Assembly (NCBI RefSeq): GCF_030527935.1 | Contig: NZ_JAUMZV010000015.1 | Coordinates: 1-50,165 of the forward strand | Length of the DNA stretch: 50,165 bases | DNA from: Kingella sp. (in: b-proteobacteria) | GTDB lineage: Bacteria > Pseudomonadota > Gammaproteobacteria > Burkholderiales > Neisseriaceae | Direction: 5' to 3' | In this document: positions 25,552 through 33,732 of the stretch, piece by piece | How the letters are laid out: each line of letters opens with the position of its first letter | How positions within the stretch are numbered: the first letter of the stretch is position 1 | Position numbers and translations under genes: made by a program | Notes under the pieces: generated by a model | What the model was told of the DNA's origin: nothing | The model's input: the letters and a program-made list of their open reading frames with translations, nothing else | The model's database searches: none

Positions 25552-25591
25552 AGGCAGCCTGAAAACGTTGCAATGCGTTTTCAGGCTGCCT
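25552..25591. terminator. kingDUS hairpin terminator after glnA
   Basis: A perfect 16-bp stem (arms 25552-25567 and 25576-25591) of a kingDUS plus ACG and its reverse complement, loop TTGCAATG, then TTTATTTT. The whole 40-mer is repeated identically at 26780-26819. Confidence 0.8.
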
Positions 25592-25614
25592 TTATTTTGC
25601 TTGTGCGGGTCAAA

Positions 25615-26499
25615 TCAAAATTGCCGTTCAACCAAAATGGCGCGGTGGTCGGACTCGCCCCACGGCAGGGCGGTGGTTTGCACGTTGCCTGTTTGGCGGT
25701 GCAGCACATGGTCTATGTGCAGCCCGAATAAAAACCATGTGGGCGTGATGTTGGTCATGGCGTTGTGGAGCCGGGCGGTGGGGGTGAAATCGCGGAACAC
25801 GGGCGAAAAGGGGCTGGCGTTTAAATCGCCCAATACCAGCACGCTGTTTTCGCGGGCGATTTGGGCGGCGACGTGGCGCAAATAATCCAGCCGTGTTTGC
25901 GCGAGTTCGGCGTTGATGGGCGGCAGTGGGTGCAGGGCGTATAGGGCTGTGCCGTTGGGCAGTTCGGCGCGGATAAGCGGCAGGTCGTTGATGTAGCTGA
26001 TGTGGCAGCTTTTGAGCGGGGTTTTTGACCATAGGGCGAGCGCAAAAGGGCTGTGTTCTTGGTGTTGGCAGCCGTGCGGGTAGGCTTGTTGCAGCGGCTG
26101 CCAGCGCGGGTCATCTAGGTTGATTTCGGCTAGGGCAACGACATCGGTGGCGTGTTGCTGGATTAGGGCGATTTCGGCTTGCGGGTTGGGGTTGTCCAGA
26201 TTGACGTTGTACCACAGGGCGCGGTGGCTGTGCTGGGCGGAGATGGCGGGGGCAGGCAGCGGGGTGAACAGCCAGTAGGCGGCGAACAGCGCGGGCGCGA
26301 GCCACGCGAAGCGTTGGCGGTGGCTGCGGGCGAACAGGACGGCTAGGGCGAAGAATGCGCCGTACCACGCTCAAAAGTGGCTGAACAGTTCGGCTAGCCA
26401 ATGGTGGCTGCCAAGCGCGCCAAGGGTTGCGCCGATTAGGGAGAGTAGGGCTAGGGCTTGAACGCGGAGGGTGATGAAGCGGTAGATGGGGTGGGACAT
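25615..26499 (-). pseudogene. EEP-family phosphodiesterase broken by an in-frame TGA
   Basis: Read on the minus strand from the ATG at 26499, the frame encodes about 293 residues of an endonuclease/exonuclease/phosphatase family membrane protein. It has three N-terminal hydrophobic segments, then ALWYNVNLDNPN, ALAEINLDDPRW, VLVLGDLNASPFSP (metal-site GDLN) and the terminal SDHRAI motif. Codon 43 is TGA (26371-26373) in HF-stop-AWYGAFFALAV; TGG to TGA is the simplest change. No ATG, GTG or TTG lies in frame between that stop and codon 207, so restart is unlikely to yield an active enzyme. Everything downstream is intact, so the lesion is recent or an assembly error. Similar proteins are often annotated as YafD-like; the substrate is unknown. 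Confidence 0.78.
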
Positions 26500-26824
26500 G
26501 GTGGCTTGGGTGTGGTGGGTGGGGGATTTCAGGCTGCTGTTGTTATTTTGGCGGTCGGTAAAACAAGGTGGGCAATGAGTTGCCCACCCTACGGGCGCGG
26601 GCGGGGTGGTTGATTATTTTGAAATACTTGCCCGCGTGGGGTGCAGGGGCTTGCCCCTGCTCGTGGTAGGCGGCGAAACGCCTGCTCTGGCAAAAGATTG
26701 GCGATGCTTCAAGGCAGCCTGAAAGTGGTCAATGGAAACATTTGGTGGGCAAGCGGGTTGCCCACCCTACGGCTATATTAGGCAGCCTGAAAACGTTGCA
26801 ATGCGTTTTCAGGCTGCCTTTTAT
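26500..26824. other. Intergenic repeats with terminator
   Basis: No gene is seen. It contains two palindromic units of the GTGGGCAA...TTGCCCACCCTACG type (about 26568-26591 and 26746-26771), kingDUS words and, at 26780-26819, a duplicate of the glnA terminator that here serves the minus-strand hydrolase. Confidence 0.6.
26780..26819. terminator. kingDUS hairpin terminator, duplicate of the glnA one
   Basis: Base-for-base identical 40-mer to 25552-25591, including the non-uptake loop TTGCAATG. It lies 5 bases beyond the stop codon of the minus-strand alpha/beta hydrolase. Confidence 0.75.
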
Positions 26825-27454
26825 TTAGCCGATGATGCTGGGCACAAAGCGGTTAAGGGTATCGCGCAGGACGATGAGTTTGCCGTGGAAGTAGTGTCCG
26901 CTTTCGGGGATAACAATCAGCGGCATATCTTGCGTGGCGCACCATGCTAGGGGTTTGGCGAGTTCTACCACTTCGTCTTTTTCGCCGTGGATAACAAGGG
27001 TTTTTTGTACGTTGGGGGCGGGGGGCGTGGGCATCAGGTAGTGGTTCAGGGCTGCGCCAATCAGCAGCAGCAGGTCGGGCTGGCGCGCTTGGGCGGCGAA
27101 GTTGGCAACGTAGCCGCCGAATGAGAAGCCTGCGATGGCGAGTTGGGCGGCTTGGGGGTGCTGGGCGCGGGCGTGGTCAATCACGGCGATGCAGTCGTCG
27201 GTTTCGCCTTTGCCGTCGTCGTATTGCCCTGCGCTGTTGCCTGTGCCGCGTAGGTTGGGCAGGTAGCAATGAAAGCCCATTTGGGCGAGACATTTGGCGG
27301 CGGTTTGGATGACTTTGTTGGTAAACGTGCCGCCTTGGGTGGGGTTGGGGTGGTTAATCACGGCAACGCCGCGTTCTGCGCCTTGGGCGGGGAAGTAGAG
27401 TGTTTCTAGGTTGCCGACTGGGCCGTTGATTTGGATAAGGGTGGGTTGTGCCAT
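26825..27454 (-). CDS. Alpha/beta hydrolase, small serine hydrolase
   Basis: A 209-residue cytoplasmic hydrolase of the dienelactone-hydrolase-like fold. The nucleophile elbow is AGFSFGGYV (Ser about 109), the acid is in VIHGEKDEVV and the histidine in ESGHYFHGK, giving a full catalytic triad. NLRGTGNSAGQYD supplies the oxyanion region. The substrate is unknown, probably a small ester. GGAAACC precedes the ATG. Upstream on the same strand, 67 bases away, is a LysE-type exporter with a kingDUS hairpin between them. Confidence 0.85.
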   Translation of the reverse strand: MAQPTLIQINGPVGNLETLYFPAQGAERGVAVINHPNPTQGGTFTNKVIQTAAKCLAQMGFHCYLPNLRGTGNSAGQYDDGKGETDDCIAVIDHARAQHPQAAQLAIAGFSFGGYVANFAAQARQPDLLLLIGAALNHYLMPTPPAPNVQKTLVIHGEKDEVVELAKPLAWCATQDMPLIVIPESGHYFHGKLIVLRDTLNRFVPSIIG

Positions 27455-27521
27455 TGGGTTTCCTTTGGGGTTGATATGGTTTCAGGCTGCTTTGGGCATG
27501 ATAAGGCAGCCTGAAAACGGG

Positions 27522-28145
27522 TTAGCTGATGATGACTTTGATGCCCAGCGCAGTCATGGCGATACCGAGTACGCGGTCTATCCAATGCCCCGCTTTTTGG
27601 AAGCGTTGGTTGATGGCGGGCAGGGAGAGCAGCAGGGTTACTAGGGCGAACCATGCAAATTGCAGCACCATCATCCACGCACCATACACGGCAAGTTGCC
27701 ATGTGGGCATGGCGGGGGAGAGCACGATGGTGAAGATGGAGACGAAGTACACGGGGGCTTTGGGGTTGAGCACGTTGCACAGAAAGCCTTTCACCAGCGC
27801 GGTGCGGGCGGATTGCGGTGCGGCTTGGGCGGTGCGGATTTCGGTAATTTCGCCTTTGGCTTTGGCGCGGATGCCTTTGTAGCCCAGATAGATAAGGTAT
27901 GCGCCGCCGATGATTTTGACGGCGGTGAGCAGCCATGCGGCGGAAGCGATGATGGCGGCCATGCCGAGCACGGAGTAGGCGATGTGAATGTCCAAGCCGA
28001 GTGCCACGCCAAGGCTGCTAATCAGCCCGATGCGCCTGCCTTGCCCAAGGGCTTGCTGGGAAATAAAGACGAAGTCGGGGCCGGGCGACATTGCGCCGAG
28101 AATGTGGATGCCTGTGATAAGGATGAAGCCGTGCCAGAAGGTCAT
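27522..28145 (-). CDS. LysE/RhtB-family amino acid exporter
   Basis: A 207-residue inner-membrane exporter with about six hydrophobic segments and the family signature GAMSPGPDFVFISQQALGQG (about residues 16-35), where the PGPDF motif is diagnostic. Likely substrates are homoserine, threonine or other neutral amino acids; the exact one is not predictable. The start at 28145 (MTFWHGFILITGIH) is preferred to an upstream extension that only translates uptake sequences. AAGGAACTCCCCC precedes the ATG. Confidence 0.88.
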   Translation of the reverse strand: MTFWHGFILITGIHILGAMSPGPDFVFISQQALGQGRRIGLISSLGVALGLDIHIAYSVLGMAAIIASAAWLLTAVKIIGGAYLIYLGYKGIRAKAKGEITEIRTAQAAPQSARTALVKGFLCNVLNPKAPVYFVSIFTIVLSPAMPTWQLAVYGAWMMVLQFAWFALVTLLLSLPAINQRFQKAGHWIDRVLGIAMTALGIKVIIS

Positions 28146-28303
28146 GGGGGAGTTCCTTGGGGTTGGGTTGGGCAGCCTGAAAATGGGTTGTGTGGCTGTT
28201 GGTGGTTTCAGGCTGCCTTTTGGGTTGGCAATTGGCAATGGTTTGTAACAGCGTGCGCAGCAAGCTGCACATTTTACGGCTGGTTGTTACGCTGGACTGG
28301 TTT

Positions 28304-29233
28304 TCAGGCTGCTTCAAATTGGTCAAACCATGCGAGCAGGGTTTGGGGCAGCCAGCGCAGGTGTCCGCGTCCGCTGCCACTCACGAAGCCTGCGTGTCCG
28401 CCGTGTTGGGGTTGCAGCAGTTGCACGCTGGGGGAAATGTCGCGCGGTTGCGGCAGATAGGTGGCGGGGTAGAAGGGGTCGTTTTGGGCGTTAATCAGCA
28501 GGGTGGGGATGGCGATGTTTTTTAGGTGGGGCTGGGATGAGGCGCGGTGGTAGTAGTCAAAGCGGTCGGTGTAGCCGTGCATGGGGGCGGTGTAGGCATC
28601 GTCAAATGCGCCAAGGCTGCGGATGGGGCGGGGGCTGGCGGGGACTTTTTTCAGCAGGGTGTGCAGGAAATAGGGGGTGTAGAGCAGGTAGGGAATGCCG
28701 TGTTGCAGGGCTTGGGCGGATGCGGTTAGGTTAAATGGGGTGGAGACGGTGGCGGCGGCGCGGGGCAGGGCGGCGTTGCCTTGTTCGCCAAGGTATTTGG
28801 CCAGCACGTTGCCGCCGAGTGATACGCCGACAACGTATAACGTGGCGTAGCGTTGGGCAAGCTGGGCGAGCATATGGGCAAGCTCGGGGGTGTCGCCGCT
28901 GTGGTACATGCGTCGCGCGGATACGCCGCCGCAGCTGCGGAAGTGGGCGGTTACGCTGTGCCAGCCGTGGGTGTGGGCGGCGTGGGCGAGTTCTACGGCG
29001 TAGTGACTGCGGCTGCTGCCTTCTAGCCCATGCAGTTGGACGATGCAGGGGGCTTGGGCGTTGGGGGCATCGTAAAAATCGTAGGCGACTAGGTCTGCGC
29101 CAAAGCTGTCGGGGATGAGTTCGCGGCGGTAGGCGGGGGCGGAGCGGGCTAGGGTTTTGGCGTAGAGTGTTTCACGGTTGCCGCCGCGTAGCCATTTGGG
29201 GGGTATGGGGTGGGTGGGGGTGAAAGGGGGCAT
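28304..29233 (-). CDS. YheT-family alpha/beta hydrolase
   Basis: A 309-residue hydrolase of the YheT/EMB8-like family. Evidence: PKWLRGGNRETLYAKTL near the start, the oxyanion LHGLEGSSRSHY, TAHFRSCGG, the nucleophile GVSLGGNVLAKYLGE (Ser about 143) and the C-terminal histidine in QHGGHAGF. Members are putative esterases of unknown role. The start at 29233 (MPPFTPTHPIPPKW) is preferred; a 57-residue upstream extension consists of uptake-sequence-derived peptides. No operon partner is obvious. Confidence 0.87.
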   Translation of the reverse strand: MPPFTPTHPIPPKWLRGGNRETLYAKTLARSAPAYRRELIPDSFGADLVAYDFYDAPNAQAPCIVQLHGLEGSSRSHYAVELAHAAHTHGWHSVTAHFRSCGGVSARRMYHSGDTPELAHMLAQLAQRYATLYVVGVSLGGNVLAKYLGEQGNAALPRAAATVSTPFNLTASAQALQHGIPYLLYTPYFLHTLLKKVPASPRPIRSLGAFDDAYTAPMHGYTDRFDYYHRASSQPHLKNIAIPTLLINAQNDPFYPATYLPQPRDISPSVQLLQPQHGGHAGFVSGSGRGHLRWLPQTLLAWFDQFEAA

Positions 29234-29539
29234 GGAGGGATGGGTGGGATTGGGTTTCAGGCTGCCTTTCGGGGTGCGGTAGGCAGCCTGAAAATGGGAT
29301 GCGGTGGTTTGTTGATGTTTGGGGAACGGTTCTATTATTGAATGTAGGGTTGGGCGATGGGTGGTTGCTGGGAAATCAGCGTGTAGGGTGTGTGGCTTTG
29401 CCACGCACCATTAAGCATCGTTAAATGGTGCGTGGCAAAGCCATATACCCTTATTTTGCAACAGCGTGCGCAGCTCAGCTGCACACCCTACGGTTGGTTT
29501 TTAGGCTGCCTTTGGCAACAAGCCGTTGCTTCATCATCC
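29234..29539. other. Intergenic palindromes
   Basis: No gene is seen. TGGCTTTGCCACGCACCATT (29393-29412) is perfectly complementary to 29424-29443, forming a 20-bp stem; a diverged TAGGGTGTGCAGC-family unit follows at 29464-29490. Several kingDUS words flank these. Confidence 0.65.
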
Positions 29540-30586
29540 CTATGCAATGGTTTTCACGCTGTCGCCGTTGTCAAACATCAGTGTTTTTTCGGGGTAGCGC
29601 AGGGCGGCAAGGCGGTAGTGGGATTGGGTGGGGGCGATGCCGCGTTTGCGGTCGCGCCAGCGTGCGCCCACGGAGAAATCTACGCAGAACACGTTTTTGC
29701 GCGCGCCGTGCCAGCCGTTAGCAGGGACGTTGAACATACCTTCGCGGTGTTTGGGCATGGGATTGTTGTCGTGCCAATGTCGCCAATAATGCCCGATAAC
29801 CACGGCGGCGCGGTCTTGATAGTCGTTCCACCACGGGTTGCGAATGGAAAATCGCCAGCGTCCGCCTGCAAAAAAGGGTTCGTGGGCGATTTTTTCTATG
29901 CCGCAGGTTAGGGCGCGGATGGGGTGGCGGCTGCTGCGGTAGATGTCGTGGGTGGCGGTGGCGTGTAGCATGGGGGGGTGTTGGTTGGGGTTTTCTAGGA
30001 TGTGGGCGTGTTTGTGTTGCTCGGCTAGGTAGTCGTCATACCACGGGGCGTGTTTGATGCAGCAGTGCAACTCGTCGTCCCATTCTTGGATAAGCTGAAC
30101 CAGCGGGGCGGTATGGTGTTGCAGTTGGGCGATGGACTCGGGCAGCCATGCGGCGTGGACGATGCGTAGGTCTTGGCGTTGCAATACAAGGGGTTGCTCG
30201 GCGAGAAATTGGCTCAGGGCGGGTTTGCTGTTTTCAGGCTGCCTTTGCCATGGGGCGTAGTTGTGGCTGTCTTTGCTGGCGCGGCAGTCAAAAAACCAGC
30301 CTGAGCCGTCTTTGGGCTCGTGGGCGAGCAGGTTGATTTCGTGGTTGCCAAGCACCATAAAGGCGTTGCCCGCGCCGATGGCTTGTTTCACCCAGTCCAC
30401 CACGGCGGGGGAATCGGGGCCGCGGTCAATTAAATCGCCCACGAAGACGAGTTTGCGTCCTTGTGGGTGTTTGCCTGCGGGGGTGTAGCCCAGATAGTGC
30501 AGCAGGTTTTGCAGGGCTTCAAATTGCCCGTGTACATCGCCAATGATGTCTAGCGGGCAATTGGGTAGGGTTTGGATAAGGGGCAT
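29540..30586 (-). CDS. PPP-family metallophosphoesterase
   Basis: A 348-residue calcineurin-like phosphoesterase of the PPP/PrpE type. Metal-site motifs in order: DIIGDVHGQFEAL (about residues 13-25), FVGDLIDRGPDS (about 48-59), VLGNHEIN (about 78-85), and a later histidine in GHYWRHW. Related proteins hydrolyse diadenosine tetraphosphate or phosphoserine/threonine; the substrate here is not established. The long C-terminal half with WRFSIRNPWWND is typical of a bacterial subgroup annotated simply as metallophosphoesterase. One kingDUS is inside the gene (near 30233). Confidence 0.85.
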   Translation of the reverse strand: MPLIQTLPNCPLDIIGDVHGQFEALQNLLHYLGYTPAGKHPQGRKLVFVGDLIDRGPDSPAVVDWVKQAIGAGNAFMVLGNHEINLLAHEPKDGSGWFFDCRASKDSHNYAPWQRQPENSKPALSQFLAEQPLVLQRQDLRIVHAAWLPESIAQLQHHTAPLVQLIQEWDDELHCCIKHAPWYDDYLAEQHKHAHILENPNQHPPMLHATATHDIYRSSRHPIRALTCGIEKIAHEPFFAGGRWRFSIRNPWWNDYQDRAAVVIGHYWRHWHDNNPMPKHREGMFNVPANGWHGARKNVFCVDFSVGARWRDRKRGIAPTQSHYRLAALRYPEKTLMFDNGDSVKTIA

Positions 30587-30759
30587 AATGTTGCGCTGGG
30601 TGGGTTTAAGTGGCTGGATTATAGCATTTTAGCGGGTTTCAGGCTGCCTTATGGGGTGGGGGATGCGTTTTCAGGCTGCCTATTTTCAGAATAATGGTTA
30701 TAGGCGTAGAATATAAACTTAATGTTTTTTAACCCAACTTTACTCACGGGAGAGTATCT

Positions 30760-32403
30760 ATGAATAAAACGCTGATTGCCATGCTGGTGTGTGCCATTGC
30801 GGTTTCAGGCTGCAAAAAGTCAAATCGGGTGGACAGTAGTTCGTCCAATCATTCTGATAAATCAGGTTTGATAGTGAATCATCATAAACAAGATAAATCG
30901 CCTAACGTTACACCCGAGCCCAATAAGCCGCAGCCTGATAACGGCGGCAACAACGGCAACAATAACGCAGGCAACGACAACAATGTTACCCCGCTGCCTA
31001 CGCCCACGCCCGAGCAGCCACAACCCACTCCTGCGCCCGCCCCAGCGCCTAACCCAACGCCCAACCCCGTGCCTAGCCCAGCACCCGCGCCAGCCCCAAC
31101 CCCTGCGCCCAACAACGCAGCCATACTCAGCGTGCAATTTACCCCCAGCACGCTGGATTTCCCCAACCCCGAGCGCGGTTTCTATAAATACGCCGCCGAC
31201 CCCGCCAAGCTGGATGCGTATTACCTTAATTCCATCACGCAACAAGGCTATCGCCTGATTTACACCCCTGCCGATTTATCGCAATGGCGCAACCAAGACT
31301 TGCCACAAAGCTATCTCAACTCGCTCAACGACGGCTTTGAACTGATGCGCCAAGCAGGCGTGAAAGCCGTGTTGCGCTTTGCTTACGACTACGAAGCCTC
31401 GGGCAAAGACACCAATCTTGCCCAAGTGAAACGCCATATTGAGCAGCTCAAACCCATCATCAACCGCAATGCCGATGTAATTGCCGTGTGGCAAGGCGGC
31501 TTTATCGGCGCATGGGGCGAATGGCATTCTTCTGCCAACGGGCTTAACAGCGATAGCAACAAAAAAGAAATCGCTCAAGCCTTGCTCGCCGCCTTGCCTG
31601 CCAATCGCCAGCTCAATCTGCGCTATCCCTATGATTTGATTAAATGGTATGGCACGCCCGCCACCGCCGAAGATTTTGCTAACAACAGCGAAAAAGCGCG
31701 CATCGGCATCCACAACGACTGCTATCTCGCCAGCATTGACGACACAGGCACCTACCAACCGCGCCGCGATCAAACCATTGAAGCGCAACGCATGTTTACC
31801 CGCCAGCACGTTCAATACACATCGTTTGGCGGCGAAACCTGCGCCCCAATCGCCAACGCCCGCACCACTTGTTCCGACATCCTGCGCGAAGGCAAAGAAT
31901 TCCGCTTGGCATATCTGAATTACGACTACCACAAAACCTTCATCGACGGCTGGACAAAAGAAGGCTGCATGGCAGATGTGCAAAAAAATATCGGCTATCG
32001 CATAGAGCTGAGCCAATTCCAAATCAGCAGCCAATCGGGCGCAACAGGCAGCCTGAAATGGGCATTGAAGCTGAGCAACCAAGGCTGGGCGCGTCCGCTG
32101 AACCCACGCAATATTGTGGTGCGCTTCACATCCAGCAGCGGCAGCAGCAAAGATGTGGTGCTGGAAAACACCAACTTGCGCACGCTGGATACAGGCGCAA
32201 GCGCGGAATGGGAAGGCACGCTCACCATGCCTAACCTAAGCGCAGGCGAATACAGCGTTTCATTGGGCGCGCCCGACCCCGATGCTCGCCTTGCCAACAA
32301 CACCCGCTTCTCCTTGCGCTTTGCCAACGCCGATTCAGGCAATGTGCAATGGAACTTGCGCACAGGGTTTTTGGATACTGGGCTGAAAGTTAAAGTGCAA
32401 TAA
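30760..32403 (+). CDS. Proline-stalked lipoprotein with DUF4874/DUF4832 domains
   Basis: A 547-residue surface or periplasmic lipoprotein. The signal peptide ends in the lipobox AVSGC (Cys about 18). Then come a Ser/Asn/Lys-rich stretch, an Asn/Gly segment and about 45 residues of Pro-Ala/Pro-Thr dipeptides (about 80-125) forming a stalk. The globular part starts with LDFPNPERGFYKY, the hallmark of DUF4874, includes VIAVWQGGFIGAWGEWHSS (a TIM-barrel-like active-site strand as in glycoside hydrolases), and ends in a DUF4832-type beta domain. A polysaccharide-related function is plausible but unproven. AGTATCT precedes the ATG, with a weak ribosome binding site (GGGAGAG). It is monocistronic and closed by a kingDUS hairpin. 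Confidence 0.8.
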   Translation: MNKTLIAMLVCAIAVSGCKKSNRVDSSSSNHSDKSGLIVNHHKQDKSPNVTPEPNKPQPDNGGNNGNNNAGNDNNVTPLPTPTPEQPQPTPAPAPAPNPTPNPVPSPAPAPAPTPAPNNAAILSVQFTPSTLDFPNPERGFYKYAADPAKLDAYYLNSITQQGYRLIYTPADLSQWRNQDLPQSYLNSLNDGFELMRQAGVKAVLRFAYDYEASGKDTNLAQVKRHIEQLKPIINRNADVIAVWQGGFIGAWGEWHSSANGLNSDSNKKEIAQALLAALPANRQLNLRYPYDLIKWYGTPATAEDFANNSEKARIGIHNDCYLASIDDTGTYQPRRDQTIEAQRMFTRQHVQYTSFGGETCAPIANARTTCSDILREGKEFRLAYLNYDYHKTFIDGWTKEGCMADVQKNIGYRIELSQFQISSQSGATGSLKWALKLSNQGWARPLNPRNIVVRFTSSSGSSKDVVLENTNLRTLDTGASAEWEGTLTMPNLSAGEYSVSLGAPDPDARLANNTRFSLRFANADSGNVQWNLRTGFLDTGLKVKVQ

Positions 32404-32416
32404 GCGTGGATAAAGG

Positions 32417-32455
32417 TTCAGGCTGCCTCAATCATGGTTGTTGAGGCAGCCTGAA
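32417..32455. terminator. kingDUS hairpin terminator
   Basis: TTCAGGCTGCCTCAA (32417-32431) pairs perfectly with 32441-32455 after the DUF4832 lipoprotein gene. Confidence 0.7.
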
Positions 32456-32917
32456 AATGTTTATGGCAACGTGAATTAGGTTGAATAACCGTTTTCAGGC
32501 TGCCTTATCCATCGCATTAAGGCAGCCTGAAAACGAAGTTCAGTGTAGCGCGTAGGGTGTGCAGCTTGCTGCGCACGCAGTTTTAGGCAACCTGAAACCT
32601 TTGCGCAACCCGCAACCAATGGAGCGTCAGCGGCTCGCCGACATCTTGCCAACCAGTTAAGCCCTATTGCATACATCATTTGGCGGCAAGCCTTCGCCGT
32701 TCCATTTTAGAACCTGTATTCACTATTTTCATAGACATCTTTTATGCCCTAAAAACGCGGCTACTGCATTAAAAATGCTCGCAAGGTGTCCAACCTTGCT
32801 GCGCTTTTTGCCTTGTATCCGCGCTTTTATTTCATAAAATCTGCCTATGGAAATAGTGAATACAGGTTCTTAGTTTTCAGGCTGCCTTAACCGCATTGCA
32901 TTAAGGCAGCCTGAAAT
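32456..32917. other. Intergenic region with MITE-like element
   Basis: No gene is seen. In order: a kingDUS pair, a TAGGGTGTGCAGC unit (32553-32578), a GGAGCGTCAGCGGCTCGCCG-type repeat (about 32620-32642), the full MITE-like element at 32710-32869, and a kingDUS pair serving as terminator for the DUF4230 gene. Confidence 0.65.
32710..32869. mobile_element. MITE-like element, copy A
   Basis: A 160-bp element whose ends are 25-bp inverted repeats with one mismatch, beginning GAACCTGTATTCACTATTTT. It is flanked on both sides by TTA (32707-32709 and 32870-32872), consistent with a TNA target duplication. The interior contains GCAAGGT-N5-ACCTTGC and no open reading frame. Nearly identical copies are at 41761-41920 and 38950-39110. 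Confidence 0.8.
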
Positions 32918-33562
32918 CTATTTCTGCGTTGGGGGCTTGATTTTGCACTCGGGCAACGCAGCGGGCGTGTACACCGACACTTTAATTGGCGTGAGCGCGA
33001 ACAGTTGCTCAATTTGGCTTTTGCTGCGTTCGCTGGCGCGTTGCAAGATTTGGTCGGCGCAGGCTTGGCGCAGGATTTGCTGTTTGGCGTGGTATTGCAC
33101 TTCGGCAAGTACGTTTAAATCGGCTTGGTAAAGGTTGAACGCGCCTGTGCGGATGTCGTACACGTCAATTTTGTCTAGCTGCACGGATAGGATTTCCACG
33201 GGCGGCAGGTTGATGATGATGCTTTGGTTATCAAGAATTTGGATGTTGCGTTCGGTGAGCTGGTTTAAATCCAGCCCCGCCACCACGCTGCCCCGCGCGG
33301 TGAAAATGCCTTTTTGGCTGTCTTGCCACAGGGCATACCAGTTGCCTTGCTTTTCGGTTTTGATGATGGTGTCAATGTGGTAGGCGGTGCTTTCTAGGCG
33401 GTTGATGTCTTGAATTTGGCGCAGCACGCTGGCTTGGTTGATGATTTGATGCGGGCTTGGGGGCTGCGTGATGCGGTGAACCAGCGCGAGCAGCGGGGCG
33501 CGGTAGAGCCATGCGCTGATGATTAGGGCAAGCAGGATAAGGGCGCGTAGGGTTTTTTTCAT
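32918..33562 (-). CDS. DUF4230 membrane-anchored protein
   Basis: A 214-residue protein with one N-terminal membrane segment (MKKTLRALILLALIISAWLY) and a periplasmic DUF4230 domain. Recognisable are TAYHIDTIIKTEKQGNW, GIFTARGSVVAGLDLNQL, and the C-terminal helix with CADQILQRASERSKSQIEQLF preceding a final strand IKVSV. The function of DUF4230 is not established. It has its own promoter region and ends in a kingDUS pair. Confidence 0.82.
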   Translation of the reverse strand: MKKTLRALILLALIISAWLYRAPLLALVHRITQPPSPHQIINQASVLRQIQDINRLESTAYHIDTIIKTEKQGNWYALWQDSQKGIFTARGSVVAGLDLNQLTERNIQILDNQSIIINLPPVEILSVQLDKIDVYDIRTGAFNLYQADLNVLAEVQYHAKQQILRQACADQILQRASERSKSQIEQLFALTPIKVSVYTPAALPECKIKPPTQK

Positions 33563-33732
33563 GGTGGGCGATTGGGGGAGTGGTTTCAGGCTGCCTAAAT
33601 GGTTGCTTGGGCGGGGAAAACAAGAGCGGGCGATGTGAATGATGTTGCAGAATAGGCAGCCTGAAAATGCGTTTCCCCATTTTCAGGCTGCCTTTATGCT
33701 GCGCGCAAGTGATGAAAACCCAACCCGCGCGG

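Noticed and set aside
26371..26373. TGA as a selenocysteine codon in the EEP gene
   Set aside because: The position is in a membrane helix region, no selenocysteine family is known there, and no SECIS-like stem directly follows that I can see.
30980..31125. C-rich imperfect repeats as a minisatellite
   Set aside because: They are explained as codons of the proline/alanine stalk of the lipoprotein.
31276..32082. A 268-codon minus-strand open frame
   Set aside because: It is antisense to the DUF4832 lipoprotein and lacks a ribosome binding site or motif.
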